Of a DNA stretch of 64,000 nt, positions 35,001-48,500 are shown one piece after another. Where the stretch lies: the NCBI GenBank assembly GCA_030562195.1, contig JAUJPP010000005.1:4336826-4400825 (forward strand), in the 5' to 3' direction. The stretch's first letter is position 1. Every line of letters begins with the position of its first letter. Source of the stretch: Nipponacmea schrenckii (lineage: Eukaryota > Mollusca > Gastropoda > Lottiidae). Position numbers and translations under genes: made by a program. The notes beneath the pieces were generated by a model. That model had not been told where the DNA came from. It searched no databases and saw only the letters and a program-made list of their open reading frames with translations.

Positions 35001-36304
35001 TGTTATATATTGAGCAATACACAATCATTTCTTGATGTCCGGATTAAAAGTTATATTATACACTTATAGATAAGATCTAGATCATAAAGTCAAGATGTTG
35101 AAAGAAGAAGGTCAAGGAGGTGGTGTCTGTAATTCTTTAGTTTTGCCTACCGAAATGAAATGAAAAGAATGGAGTTTTACATCCTACTTTTCTGCTCCTT
35201 ATGGGCTAATTAAGATGGACTATGCCATGCAGTGTGCAATGAGGGAAATTTTGCCAGGACAGCGGAATTATTATATTATATAACAAGAAACACTATTATA
35301 GATATACTACTTCTCTTTAATTTAAGCAACGTTTCAATTCACATACAGGAATCTTTATCAAGTTATACAATAATAGATATAGTAACTTTAGATAAATAAG
35401 ACCACTATTATAGATATACTACTTCTCCTTAATTTCAGCAACGTTTCAATTCACATACAGGAATCTTTGTTAATTCAAAGATTATATTTGTAAGTCTTCG
35501 AATATACAGGAGTGGTCTGAGGAATACCAACACCACAATGTGATTAAAGGATGGACTACTTATATTTCACTATAACACCTTAAACTAATCACGTGTAAGA
35601 GAGATAAAAGGTAATTGGCAGTGGAGTATATAGAGTGTTTTTATGCCTATTACCTTTATACTCCGTTACCAAACTAACAATGATAAATCAGTCAACATAT
35701 CCAGATATTTTCACTCTATAAACTGACAACTAAAGTTAAAACTTAATGCAGCACAACTATCAACTGTTCCAGATCAGTGGTCATTATTGTTTGTTTGAAG
35801 TGGTAATAAAGTATGATCTAAGTAGAAAAACTGATAACGGTTAGTTTTTAATTTTCATTTGAGGCATAAAAAAATTAAGTCACTATCAAGGATGTCTCAG
35901 AAGCAACATAGTTTATCAAAGACAGACAAACAGTAATCCATTTTATTTATTTGCATATTCATTTAATTGAAGTCAAACCAAATGCCTGATTGTTATACTT
36001 AAAAGTGATATCTGAGAAAAGCCATACCATACCTTATAGCTGAGATAGAAGCACTGAGTAGACAATCAGTTTCACTGTACTCGTTTGCCATGGTGTCATC
36101 AATGCTGCATCTGTGTCTACCTATGTTACCCTTCTGACAGCATTCTGGACAGACGTGACTACCCCTAGAGGTTCCACACGGCCCTTCCACTGCACACTGC
36201 ACATCATGTATTGTTGACGTTGTAGCGGAGTTCGTTGAGAAGTTAGGATTTTGGATGTTTACTTCAGGGACATCACTGGCGTTAATTGAGCCGTATCTAT
36301 GCAT
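26063..36304 (-). CDS. SLC30A2/3/8-like: Zinc transporter of the SLC30A family (ZnT2/3/8-like)
   Basis: Nine coding exons in transcript order: 36033-36304, 30641-30696, 30149-30259, 28909-29055, 28377-28530, 27624-27978, 27168-27273, 26770-26904, 26063-26208. Phases agree throughout and the total is 1482 nt, 493 aa. The ATG at 36302-36304 is preceded in frame by a stop. A cytosolic N-terminus carries a CPECC cluster and an HCHD motif (about 112-115). Six membrane segments follow. The zinc site residues of the family are present: H162 and D166 in SDAAHLLTD (TM2), H344 and D348 in HVIGDL (TM5). Between TM4 and TM5 is a His-rich loop (about 253-330) with [17 protein letters not shown]. The C-terminal cytosolic domain begins after LMEGTPR and ends in a CSRCQD motif like vertebrate ZnT8. 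The family exports Zn2+ from cytosol into vesicles by proton exchange. Intron 1 (5.3 kb) and intron 3 are packed with tandem repeats; intron 3 duplicates its own 5' splice site. Confidence 0.95.
27040..27105 (-). mobile_element. SINE fragment in SLC30A intron 7
   Basis: Contains CAATCAGGCAACAGAATGCAGTGTGCAATGAG followed by TTGCCAGGATG, matching the 3' body of the SINE. It lies between exons 8 and 7, close to the 27168 donor. Confidence 0.6.
27340..27600. repeat. Direct duplication of ~120 bp in SLC30A intron 6
   Basis: AGCAGATCCAGACCCTTTAT-type blocks with CCTAGACCTGTACAACAGGG occur twice, at about 27360-27450 and 27480-27580. Confidence 0.8.
28640..28880 (+). repeat. 23-bp minisatellite of the 15815 family
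   Basis: About 10 units of TTTTGACTTATTTGATAGAC followed by ATG, between SLC30A exons 5 and 4 (intron 4). Confidence 0.92.
29130..30163 (-). repeat. 79-bp tandem array containing 12 copies of a 5' splice site (SLC30A intron 3)
   Basis: Copies of GACTTACCCACC (a splice donor read on the minus strand as GGTGGGTAAGTC) begin at 29192, 29271, 29350, 29429, 29508, 29587, 29667, 29748, 29827, 29905, 29984 and 30063; the real donor of exon 3 is the 13th, at 30142. Units differ by only a few bases. Each unit also repeats about 10-20 nt of the exon end (GAGATGGTGG) and an intronic part with TTGCTCAATTAAAAATAGAT. The array makes up most of the 1093-bp intron. Confidence 0.97.
30300..30625 (+). repeat. 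23-bp minisatellite of the 15815 family
   Basis: About 14 units, between SLC30A exons 3 and 2. The array ends only 15 nt from the exon 2 donor. Confidence 0.93.
31118..31852 (-). repeat. ~85-bp tandem array with ACCAGCTGGT palindrome, 9 copies
   Basis: GGATCC landmarks at 31142, 31227, 31312, 31395, 31480, 31565, 31650, 31735 and 31820 show an 85-bp period. Each unit has GGTTCACAGTGAAGGATCCT, TCTACCAGCTGGTCCTTGGC and CAAATCTGTTAGCATTGAC. It lies in SLC30A intron 1. Confidence 0.97.
32231..32520 (+). repeat. Inverted 4-copy array of the same 85-bp unit
   Basis: Units read CAAGGACCAGCTGGTAGAAA, GGATCCTTAACTGTGAACCT and AACAGATTTGGC, the reverse complement of the array at 31118-31852, from which it is separated by about 380 bp. 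Confidence 0.95.
33270..33670. repeat. 18-bp CTTCTATTTGTATCTTTA minisatellite, about 20 copies
   Basis: The unit is a multiple of three and gives open frames rich in Tyr, Leu and Ser. It lies in SLC30A intron 1. Confidence 0.95.
34150..34680. repeat. ~118-bp tandem repeat, 4 copies
   Basis: Units share GTAGCAGGGTTGTTGATGTG, TATTTACCAGTACTGACTGG and TGCATGAAAATAAATCTTTG. It lies in SLC30A intron 1. Confidence 0.92.
35155..35275 (-). mobile_element. SINE fragment in SLC30A intron 1
   Basis: GGAGTTTTACATCCTACTTT through GTGCAATGAGGGAAATTTTG and CCAGGACAGCGG, matching the 3' body and tail in minus orientation; truncated. Confidence 0.75.
35290..35480. repeat. ~110-bp direct duplication with hairpin-family motif
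   Basis: Two copies of TATTATAGATATACTACTTC followed by CAACGTTTCAATTCACATAC, at 35291-35361 and 35403-35470. The motif belongs to the same family as 23293-23335 and 48605-48643. Confidence 0.88.
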
Positions 36305-36821
36305 ATTGTGGCCTTGGATCGAGAGTTCTGTGTTTATGAATGAGAATTAACCTCCGTTTTGTCCAGAATTTATACTATTTATGCAAGATCACACATTTGA
36401 AAGTTAAAACGCAAATAGAAAGTAGAAACACGACGCCATGTTTACAATTTTGACACCATTCCTGTTTTTCTATCCTAAAGAGCTTCGGAATGAATTATTT
36501 CCCCTTAATTTCATAGTCTCGCATATCAAAAAGCTACATTTCGATTTATTTGTAGTCGTAGTCTAAACATATTGAAATGGGGTTACTTTTCAGTAACCGA
36601 ATAAGCTTTATTAGGATTACTGTGGATTTTTTACAGCTTAAGAATAGAAATTCTCTTCATTTAGAGCTAAATTCCGGTCTTTAACCATAGTACAGAATAA
36701 TTTCAACCCGTTTTATAAATTCCTGCTCATGGTTGCTAAGGTCAACAGTTGATAAGGGGAAAGAAAGGGAAGGCTCTCTCCCTGAAGGCACTGGATTCCT
36801 GAGCACTCAAGATGCGGAAAG

Positions 36822-37030
36822 TGAAATGAATAGAGTTATACATCCAACTCTTCGAAACCTAATGGGATAATCAAGCAACGACAGACAGGGTGCAATGAGG
36901 GAAATTTTGCGAGGACGGCGTCATTTGCCTACACTTTTTGCCATTTCCAATTGTTGAGGGATCTTTAACGTGTACGACCTATAGCACTTAGGACTCAAGG
37001 TGTGCAGTGACGGATTATCCAGACATGTGT
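36822..37030 (-). mobile_element. SINE copy, truncated
   Basis: AATGAATAGAGTTATACATC, then GTGCAATGAGGGAAATTTTG and TTGAGGGATCTTTAACGTGT match the SINE body in minus orientation. More diverged than the copy at 5277. Confidence 0.75.
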
Positions 37031-38324
37031 CTAGAACTCCCTAGGCTTTCAAAAAACACTCAATTGATTATTTTTTTACATTTTTATTTCCTTTTGACTG
37101 AACATAACAAAATCCTTCAACCGAATATTACTGATCATAAATTAAAAAAAAAAAAACCTAGATCTAGGCTGATGACCATGTTTCTTGAGGGGAAAAATAC
37201 CAGGAGAATGAACCCTTGGAGAGATTAATCCTTCAATTAATATGGAAACCAGGCATTTCAAATGGGTCCAGCCCACAATAAATTACTAAGGAACATTTCA
37301 TTCTAATTCCGGTTGAAGTAAAACCTACTGTGATTGGATGATAGCTAAAACACTTCAATCTTTATCCAATAAAAATTCTCTATTCTAATTCATGGAATGG
37401 ACAATAACAAGACTGTGTTGAAATGAAGGGTTCAGTATTCTGGGGTCGCTTTTAATTTACAATATTTATTTAATTTTCACCAGCAGTCAAGTGTGCGCAG
37501 TGAATTCCTATCAGTAGATAAGAGCTCAATTTCAGCTATAGGCCTACATATCCCTTTTTGAAATGAAAATCTAACATTGTGTTCAACAGCAACATTTGAA
37601 CTATTCATTACAGTTTTAAGGTGAAAATATTGACTTGTAGGCCAACGAGACATCAGAGTTTCATTCTAAAAAGAGATACAGGTAGCTCTTATGGTATACT
37701 GCGAATATTTAGTCAAATGGTTTTCAAACTCAAAATCTGAAAAGTTCTATATAGTCACAGACAAGTGGCATCACACATGTGAGATATGTACATATATATG
37801 ATTTTTCGTTGCTAATTGTAATAATACTATACTCGAATTAATGCCCATTTTCTTAAGAAACCAAAAGTTCTCTCCCTTTATCTTGGCCTTAAATAAACAA
37901 CTTCTCAATATACATAAATCCTTCTATTATTCAAACCTCTTTCGTATTCAAATTATGAAAATTAAATGGACAAGAATGATTTTGCATCAAATATAATTTC
38001 ACTCACGTGCAATTTATATTGCAAAGCTAAGCGTGGAATTTGAAATGTTGTGGTCTTAAGCAAAAATCTTTAAATAGTTCTTTATAAAAATAAAGCATAG
38101 CTCGAAAGTATTTGTTCCTGCATCACAAGCAAAGTCAACTACATCACATTCCATATAACCAGCAATTGTAGTAGAAAAGGTACTTTTATCCAGTATCCCT
38201 TTTCAGTTTTTACTACAATTATAAGGTTTGTCATTAATATCTTAAGGCATTCAGTTATAAATATATATATATATTAGTCTATCACATTTATGCATATAAA
38301 CTTAAAGACATAGCTCTACTAGGT

Positions 38325-38590
38325 TTGACCGAGGACCAGTTGGATGTTAGGATCCACCAGCTGACACAGCTGTGAATGGGTACAGATAATCCAGGAAAGA
38401 TCAATACCAAGAGGTTTGATCAAGAACCAGGTGGTAGAAAGGATCCTCATTATTCCAGTCCACCCAGCTGTAAATGGGTACAGACAATCTAGGAAAGATC
38501 AATACCAAGAGGTTTGACCGTGGAACGGTGGGTTCAAAGGATTCTCCACTGTACCCCTGGGTACATTCAAACTGAATCCATATACTTCTT
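38325..38590 (+). repeat. CAGCTG dispersed repeat copy
   Basis: Alternating AGAGGTTTGATCAAGAACCA and CACCCAGCTGTAAATGGGTA blocks, about 1.5-2 units of roughly 120 bp. Confidence 0.75.
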
Positions 38591-39503
38591 GTGCACCAGC
38601 TGTGGCCCTACCCTGGTCTTTTTTAATTGTAAAGAATGTTGTCATTTTGAGAAATGAAAATTACCCCTAGAACATTTCAAAAAGACATGCCCCACTCTTA
38701 ATTTATGTTCATTTAAAAAAAAATAAATAAGTTGACAAAGCAGGATTAAACTAGTTAAAAAAATAAATTAAGATTTGTCAAAAGAGAGTAGCTTTCTAGT
38801 TATGGTCACAAAAATATACAATCTACACTGAAATCAACTTCAGAATATTGGGATCTTGGATCTAGGCATTTGATTGGATTATTGTTTAAAAATATTGATA
38901 TTAAGCCAATCAAAAGAGCTGATCTAAAATCCAGTTTCTCACAAAATTGAAGACAGAAATACATTAAAAAATCAAAAATGAAAAAAAAAAAAACACACTT
39001 TGAACAAGTATGATTGACGAGTTCTGAAGCCCCAAATATCATTGGATAAAAATCATCCAATACGATCAAGGTAATTTTTAAAACTATCCAATCACATGCA
39101 GGCTTCCAGCACAAGCTATTACTATTAGGCTAAAATGATATCACAAATCTTTATATGGTCATGTTCACATGAAAAATAACTTGAACTTTGACCACAAACT
39201 ATTGTCTAAGAACACAGACATGTCATGTATATAGCACTGTCAATAAAACATAAACTCCGCCTTCTATTTTAAAAGATGCTTCTGAACACTTCAGTTCAGC
39301 TCCTCCCACATATGTGTCAATCACAATTCTCAGATGACTAGAGCGAATCGAATCAACTTTTAGAACTGTTTACGTTTAAGCTGATTGAGATACAATGCAA
39401 CTGATTCGTGTATCTTTATAACAAGACTTTTCCAAAAGCGAAAATTCTTTTCCAAATATGGAAATAAGGGAAATTCCAGTCTGTTTTATTTGATATGTTG
39501 ACT

Positions 39504-42500
39504 CTATCGCCATGGTAATATACTAGACACTCTATCCCATATATAGCATAGCATAGCACTGATGGAGTCAAAGTTTTGGCAAAACAGAATCACTATGACA
39601 ATGGAACCAACCGTCGTGAGGATTCGAAGTCTGAAAAGAGAAAGAGCGATGAAATTAAATTCTAATCAATTAAAGCTTTGAGAAAAAAAGTTAGGTCAAA
39701 ACTTATCAAAAAAGTACAAACATTGAACTTACAATTAAGAGAGGAAAGTAAGCAAAAATCAAGGTAAAAGTAAGTACAATCAATGAAAATTTAATTGGGA
39801 ACTTTGGAAACGAAGAGAAATGACAGTGTAGGCAAGTTCAAAGTAAGTACAGTCGAAATTACAGTCAATAAAAACTCACTTAGTAGAGAGAAGTAAGTAA
39901 AAGTACAGTCAATAAAAACTCACTTAGTAGAGAGAAGTAAGTAAAAAGCAAGTACTTAAAAATAAGTACAATCAATGAAAACTAAATAATTAGAGATAAG
40001 TAAGTAAAAAGTAAGTACTAAGTAAGTACAATCAAATGAAAACTTACCGAGAAGTAAGGAAAGGTGATAATAAATTGGCGGCCGTTGATACGAAAACTAA
40101 TATGACAGCTACTAGAGCTAGAACCACATTGATTAGCTTAGTTAATATAGTTCTAAAGGTCACATTTTCTACCATCTCCATAGATAAAATCTGCTGCTGT
40201 TGTTGTTGCTGTTCTAATCTCTGGATCTACAAAATCAAGGGCAATAACTCTTCATTCTAGGAACAGACTTTCCTCAAATTAAAACTTTACATAGAATCTA
40301 ATAAGAGCTTTCCCAAGGTCAGTTGTAGTTCAGAACTTCAACCCCTTGATGTCGTCCATATTCTTGAATGCCCAGTCTCTCGGCTCATATCCAAAGATGT
40401 GATGCAGGAGATGCAGAAGAGTTTGATGTCAACCTCCATTCATTTTATTTCAATTTCAGAATGACCTCCATTCACATTTTGATTTTGAGTTGCAATAATG
40501 GCTTCCTCAGTAGCAGACATGAGAAAGGAATTCAGAGTTACCTACCCTTGTTTGACAGTTGTCCACCAGGTCACTCAAATCACTAGTTCTCTCATCCAGT
40601 CTGTACTCGATCTTCTCTTCCATAGAACTGATATCCTAGAATATTATTATACGTATAAACAGATTGTTGCATGGATCTAACAAGCTGTTCTTTACAAGAT
40701 TTTAAGAACATCTTGATAAGCAGGAAAACTGATGATAACTTCATTAGGTCTTTGTTTACTGATCGAAATTAGAACCCGAAGCAGCCATTCTAAGACACAA
40801 GATAATATTCCAACAGGCTCTTACAGGCTGTTCTTAAATAGATTTGCCCAAAACTGACCAAAGTCTCCAATGAAAAATGAGAAAGTCATACCTGTTTCAA
40901 ATTCGTGATTTCATTTTGATGGAGTTCCGTTAAATCATTGATCTGATCTTCCAGTCTTTCCACCTTGTATTTTTCTTCATCAACCTGATTACGCAGAGTG
41001 GTTAGGTCTGCTTGAGTATGGACCTATAAAATAATGTACAGTGGTCAGATATAGGCAGTGGTACCCAACCTTATTCAGCTCTCATGCCCCCAGCATCTCT
41101 GGGACCCAGGGCAATCATTTAGTCCCATCACACCCACAAAACATTGTCAACTGAATACCTTTGTTTAATTCCAACTTCCCTCATCTTTCCCAACCGGAAC
41201 AATGTGCAGTGGTCAGATACAGGCAGTGGTACCCAACCTTCTTTAGCTCTCACACACCATCTCTGGGGGCCCAGGGCAATCATTGAGTCCCATCACACCC
41301 CCGTCAGTTAATCAGAATACTCTCAAAGATTCCCAAGAGGCTATTTAACAAGTCCATCAATTGATATATGCTCCTGAATGCAGATCACTAAAAAAAAGTT
41401 CTTCTTCTTCAATGTCTTCATTCAATAGTTCTTTTCCCCAAGTGGTGTGACTAAGAATAATAATTGACCCTAATGTACAAAATGGATAGCAGAACTTACT
41501 CTGTGGTGTTCGAAATCTTCAATCAAACGTTGCATGGCTTCCTGAAGTTTCCTTCCTTCATCTTTGATGTCTGTGATTTCGTGAATTATAGGTTCCACAA
41601 GGGATTGAGTTTGGGGAGAAACCTGAGTCAAGTTTTGGGAAGTGGAGTGCGGACTGCTCTGAGCTCCGAACCCAGAGCCTGACGTGATACTGGAGTTGTC
41701 ATCTTCATTATCATCATATTTAAAGCTGAAATAGATAATGCTGATTAATAGGATAGAGCTTAAGCTGCTGGAAGAGACCTAAGAAACTGTTGGAATGGAA
41801 CAGAATCTGTTGTGAAAGTCTACCATTTTGAAAAAGGTTGAAAAGGAGAAACAACCACAACACATAATAATAACAGATTTCAGTTCTAAGGATGTCATTT
41901 TGAACCTTGGTCAGGGGTAGAAACCATATATTTTTACTGTTTGAGTCCATTGTGTAATTTGGTCAACCCCCTCTACTGGCTTTTGTCTGAGCATTTAGAC
42001 AAAGAAACTTTGCATTAATCTGTTCTGGATTATCTGTACCCATTTACAGATGGATCAAACAGAGCAATGAGACTCCTGTTACCAGCTGTCTCCTGGCAAA
42101 GCATATTGGTAATGATGTTTCTTTCAAGATCTGATCCCTTTATGGATATGTGCAGAATAAAAATGAACCAAATAGTTTGAATGAAAGGTCTTACCTAGCA
42201 GGTAATGTTCCACCACTTTTACTTTGTTCTTTGGAAACTTCTCCATTGTCTTCCATTTCTGAAAAGAGAAAAATCTGACTTTGACCAAGTGTATCTTAGT
42301 AACTTATCTTAGTCTCTTATGGACCATTGTTTAAATTATTCAGCTGATTATCTCCCTTCCATTGATAAGGACAATTTCTTCAATCGGGCAATAGTTTTTG
42401 CAGTTTATCATCTTGTGACAGTTCATCTTTAAAAATTCAACAATAGACCCATATACTGTATAATGGCTTCTATAATGCACATTTTTTCACCATACTGGCC

Positions 42501-45500
42501 AAAGATTTTGTTCACCTATTATAAACTGAGGCAAGGGTTTTTACCAGGTCCACCCACAGTATATAGGAGGTAAGTTATACAAAACTTACTTATTGAATTG
42601 ATGTTGCCTTCACTACCAAATTTATTTTTTATTAAATGTGCAAATTCTTTAGGTTTGGCAACAATAGATCTGAAATTGACAAGGTAAAATAAGGATAAAT
42701 TTATGATAAATGATGCATTAATATTGATAAACTAATGGTGATGTTATGATAAACTAATAGTGATGTTATGATAAACTAATGGTGATGTTATGATAAACTA
42801 ATAGTGATGTTATGATAAACTAATAGTGATGTTATGATAAACTAATGGTGATGTTATGATAAACTAATAGTGATGTTATGATAAACTAATTGTGATGTTA
42901 TGATAAACTAATGGTGATGTTATGATAAACTAATAGTGATGTTATGATAAACTAATGGTGATGTTATGATAAACTAATGGTGATGTTATGATAAACTAAT
43001 GGTGATGTTATGATAAACTAATAGTGATGTTATGATAAACTAATTGTGTATGTTAACATTGATAAACTAATAGTGATGTTATGATAAACTAATAGTGATG
43101 TTATGATAAACTGATGGTGATGTTATGATAAACTAATGGTGATGTTATGATAAACTGATGGTGATGTTATGATAAACTAATGGTGATGTTATGATAAACT
43201 AATGGTGATGTATCAAATAAAAAAACACTTACTCTTTGGCACCTTTAACACTGTCAACAACGCCTCTGAAATTGAAAAAAAAAGAATGTGCCAAAAGTTC
43301 AATTAATACATGAACTTCAAAGACAGAATGCAAAAATCAAATGAAAGGAGTTTTACATCCTACTCTTCTGAACTACCAACAGATGCAAAAATGAAACGAA
43401 AGGAGTTTTACATCCTACTCTTCTGCCCTAACAACAGATGCAACTTTAGGATGAAAGATGGCTTACTTGAGTCCTTGACCAACATCGCGTAACATTTCCT
43501 TGGGCTGTTTATGACTGGTCAATCCATGAGCTTCAATATCCAGTTGTTTCCGCTGTAAAGTTTCCAATTTTTTCTGCATCTGAATGATGCTTTGGGCTGA
43601 TTTTTGGTTGCGTTTTTCGAAAACTGTTTTGATTCTTTGGGCCTGTTGTTTATCTGCGTTGGTTGCCAAGCGTAAATACTCATTCACATTTGCTGAAAGA
43701 ATTAACATTTCCTTGGAAATTAATCTTAAGGTTGTCGAGCATAAATTTCAGAATTCAACGACCAGGAGTCTTATTCTTGAAAATCCAGATTTTAAGAAAT
43801 ACAGTAATCTGATTGGATAATAATACTGAATTTAACAATGACTTAAGTGATTAACCAATCAGATGACAAGAACACTAAACCCTCTTAAGTTAAGCTATCG
43901 AGAACACATTATCTTACAGTGTTTCAGATACACATTCAAAGACTTTTGAAAAATAGAGCTTTCAGTATCCATTACACAAACTAGAGCGAGCAAACAAAAA
44001 AGGAAAAATATACTTACATTCTTTAACCGACTGCTCCGCCTTAATGGCATCTTTTGTTTTGACGATTTTTGATTGAATGTGTCCGATGGCTTGTTTTGTT
44101 TTTTCGCCATCGGTGGTGCTGGAATCGTCAACATCATCAATGGCTGCCTCCAGGCTCATTCCATTCTCTCGCGTCATGATGTCAACCTGCAAAATACAAC
44201 ATAACATCACATTAAGTACTGGTTGGTGCCTATATTTTTGAATGCACCCTTAACTTTGGTTTGCAGGATGGCCATTCGGATCATTATTTGTCTGTCATTG
44301 CCAGAACCACAACAGAACAGAATGTTCCAGGAAGAACAGGAGCCAACAGACAAGAAACAAAAATACTGTGTTGAGAAAACCTGTCTCGAATTGCTTTATT
44401 AAACAACAGGCCCAGACATAAGCCATACAAATATCAGGAAAATGTTTCCCCATATACAACGTCTAGGAAACCTTTTATGAAACTCATTATTGAAATATAT
44501 AAACCACATTGGTAAATGCACCCACATAATACCGTAAGAAAGAGTGCAGTTTTCTTTACTTCCTGATACAAACAAAAGAACTTTCCTGTTGATAATATTC
44601 TATTGGAACTTGCATGGCCTACTTTCATACAAGTTTAGACCATGACTTCTATTGAAACTAAAGCTATTGGTGTACCTAATACTGTTTGTGCAACTGGGTA
44701 AGAAAATTGGCTAAGCAGACCTTTATGATCAGTCCATGAAGTTGACTCTTCACATATCACCAGTACACTAATAAAACAGAAAGGGTCACAAATATGAACT
44801 TTGTCTGACTCCTCCTTCTATTAATTCTAAAAATAGTATCAATCTGTTCACGATTTTGCAGACAATTGCCAAGACTCTCAAAAGAAAGTGAAATTCTTAC
44901 ACACGAATAAACAAATTCAAGCAGAAAACTACCAAATTCTGATCAAAATTGTGAATCAATACACAAAATCCAGAAGATAACAAAGCAAATTTTATCATTA
45001 CCATACAAACTGAGGTCTTAATTCAATATCATTGTCAATTTGGTTATCAATTTCACCCTTTAGGGAGTTCACATTGTTTACTCTCTAAAAATAGACACCT
45101 TGATACAGGTCCAACCCAGAAATAGGGGAGCTTATCTCATCAAAAGGTCATAGGAAATCCTTTGGGTAAACAGTAACTGAGCTGGGCCACAGGAATCCAG
45201 CCTAAATTAAACCAATGAAATCTTTAAATATATTGGATTGTTTATTCAGGGACCTTATCAGTGTATTTCGGTCTCAATTTCAAGGCTGAAGTCTTCTTAA
45301 ATTCAGATAAATCAATATGGGTGAATTTCATTTGGATTAATGGGGAATGCAGTTTGATAACACATGTAATAAATATATCAAATGATAGTTATTATGTGGA
45401 CTCTCTCGAGGAATGTTGAGCTTTCTAATCAAGTGTTACATATGATATTGGAAATATTAGCTATGTGGACTCTATGAAAGGAATACTAAGCTTTCAAATT

Positions 45501-48500
45501 AGTGACACATATGATATAGGAAATATTTACTATGTGGACTCTATGAAATAAATACTAAGCTTTCAAATCAATTGACATATATGATAAAGGAAATATTTGC
45601 TATGTGGACTCTCTGAAATAAATTCTGAGCTTTCTTATCAAGTGTTACATATGATAAAGGAAATATTAGCTAATGTGGACTCTCTGAAAATCTGAAAGCA
45701 CCATATTATTAAAACAGAACAATTACCTTTCTAAATGATAAAATCTCTTGTGTTGATATATGAACTAAGTCTATCAAAGTTTAAAAATAAATCTGATTAT
45801 TCAATAACTGTATTACCAATAGCTGATCTAATATGTTTATGTCATAGCTGTAAATGCTGACTAAGGGATATGAACTCTTTTTAATAACTTCTATAGATAT
45901 TATTTTCATAACTAAAAACTTCATATCTAAATATAGCTCTATATAGCAATGACTAAATATATGTTTTCATTTCAACAATAGTGGTATCTAAGAAATATTA
46001 CTTACTAAATGTTCAAGAAATTTGTTCTTCATTTTTCCAGTCTTAATTTAACATGAAACTTTCAACTGAGTTTCTTATTGAAAAAAAGACTGCATCAGAA
46101 TCCAATATATTGCCAACTATGCTCTTCTTGTTTCAAAGGTGGAATACAACTCCAAACTTAGGACTGATCAAAATCCAATACATTGATATCACTTTGCGCT
46201 TGAGCTTTTCAAAAATATTAACAGTAATCCATTGGGTGCCATTTATTTAAGATTGCATATAGCACTCTGCACTTGGGTTTTTAACTATATTTTCAATAAT
46301 CCTTAACTTGCTTCAAGGGTAGGATAAAACTCCAAACTTAAAACTGGATAATGCACTCTTCACTTGGGGTCTTCCAGTTCATATATCTTGCTTATTGAGT
46401 ATCATCATTATAGATTATAGATATGGAGTAATAGTAAATAATCTATAAGCCACCAATTGTAAATTTCTATAAAAGCAATCTAGATATAAGTCCAGATAAG
46501 TTGAGATTAGCACCCAGTGACATGTCAACTTATCTCGGAAACTGTGGAGATTATCATACGAGATAAGCTAAGCTTATCTTTACAGGAGCCATATCCTAGA
46601 AAAACTTAACTTCAGATGGTTTTAGTGTTCTAGTCATCTGATTGGTCAATCACTGATTAATCAATCAATCAGATAACTGTATTTTTTTTAATTTTAATTT
46701 TTTAAATCTTATTTAAGTATTTAAGAATAAGGACCAAGGATAATTCGTGTTTTTATAAGTTTTTTCACCTACCTTGAAGATTTCAAGCATAATCCAACAT
46801 ATAATTAAAGTGTATAGCACTTGAACTTTTTAAAAGCACTTGAAATGAGGGAACTAGCCCCAAACTTTATTTCTGTTTAAGTGTCAACTAGGAACTGATC
46901 TGATTTGATGGCAAAATACTGATATCACTTTGTGCTTGAGTTTTTCACAATATTGTCAATAATCCATGGATATTAAACTAGCCCCTATCTATTTCTCTTC
47001 AAGTGTCAGCTTAATCCAAGATCATAATGAAATATATCCTTGGTAGATCACCTTATTATTAAATCTTAATCTGTAGTCAACAACAACCAGTCACAATATT
47101 TCAGTAGTCACTGACCTCAAGTCCTTGTCTTTCTGCAGTCAATGACCAGAATATATCCATATCTAGATTACAATATTAAACAATAATATAATTTTGGTCA
47201 AGGATAACAGGTCATTTTTATATTGTCACAGATAACCAGTCTTTTCCTGTTTTGTTTCTTATAGGCGATTTTCTGTAGTCACTGACCTCTAGTCTATTTC
47301 CTGTTTTCGGTATATTTTTTCGACAAATTCCTTGACTACCAGGCATTCTATTACATAAGAATTCCTTCATGACCTTTCATATATATTTTCGGAAGTCTCC
47401 GATTGCCAGACTTTTTCATAGCCTCTGATATCCAGTGCAGCAGATGTTGACAACCTGCGTTAACAGACTGCTAATCTTTCTAGTCGATTAAAACATATTT
47501 TCATGTAGTCCCTGACTGCAAGTCTTCCCTCTCGACTTTCACTTACATATTTTTATTAAGTCTCTGTTATCCAGTACAACAGATGTAGTCCCTGACCTCC
47601 AGTAACCCAATATCAACGACCTATCATGAATCTAAATTAATCTATAAACTTCTATTTATGGCATCAATTGTCTAAGGAATTTTATTGATTACCAGGTTTT
47701 AAAGGTACCGAATGTTGGTGTCTGAATTCTACAGTCTAAAGACTTTTGGTGCCATATTATCCTGATTCTTTGGATATGTTTGGAATTAAAAATTTGTCCT
47801 TTACTCTATACAACAGCTTCATATTACACACTTTTAATATAAGTGTAATTCCCAAAGGCGCAATAAAATCTCCCATCAGGGAATTGAAATATAAAAGCAA
47901 ATGTCACACTTAAAGTGCAATTTCAAAACAGTTAAAGTGCAATAGCTTTCCTGTTCTTTCAATTTAGGGAGAAAACCTATTCTTAAAAATTGTCAGTGCA
48001 ATTCCCTAAAAGTGCAATGACACCTAACAATTAAAACTATTCTTAAAATCATAAGTGCAATTTCCTAAAAGTGCTATCACACCCCTAACAAGGAAATATT
48101 ATTCTTAAAATTGCAAGTGCAATTTCCTAAATGGAAAACCTATTTTAAAAGCTAATGACTTATTCCTTTGATTAACGTTTTAAAATAGAAAAACCTTATT
48201 GAACCAGGCTGTGTCTTGTGCTCTGGCAGGCCATCAAAATGCAATAAGCCACATTCCACAGAAATCAATAATTCTTCTATATATAGACACTTTGTAATTT
48301 CAAAAAATTCAATGCTGCTACAACAATAATGCTAACTCATCGAAAAAGAAAAAAAGAAGGTTTATTAGGCCAGGCAAAATTTCATTGATTTTTAACCCAC
48401 CTTTGGCGATATATCAATTTTTTTTAAGTGTATTGATTGAACCTGAAAATCTTGACTAATTTGAAAACAGTGATGGCTAAATTTCAGACCATATTTTTCA

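Larger units (their letters stand above)
36305..39503. other. Intergenic region between SLC30A and TMCC-like genes
   Basis: Both genes are on the minus strand, so this holds the SLC30A promoter region (right of 36304) and the TMCC 3' UTR (left of 39504). It contains a SINE copy at 36822-37030 and the CAGCTG repeat at 38325-38590. An AATAAA (minus strand) lies only about 15 nt after the TMCC stop. No further gene was seen; the 73-codon open frame at 37007-37228 has no support. Confidence 0.6.

Noticed and set aside
39715..40040. Repeated GTAAGT words as a second donor-decoy array
   Set aside because: They lie on the + strand, while the host gene is on the minus strand, so they cannot act as its donors.
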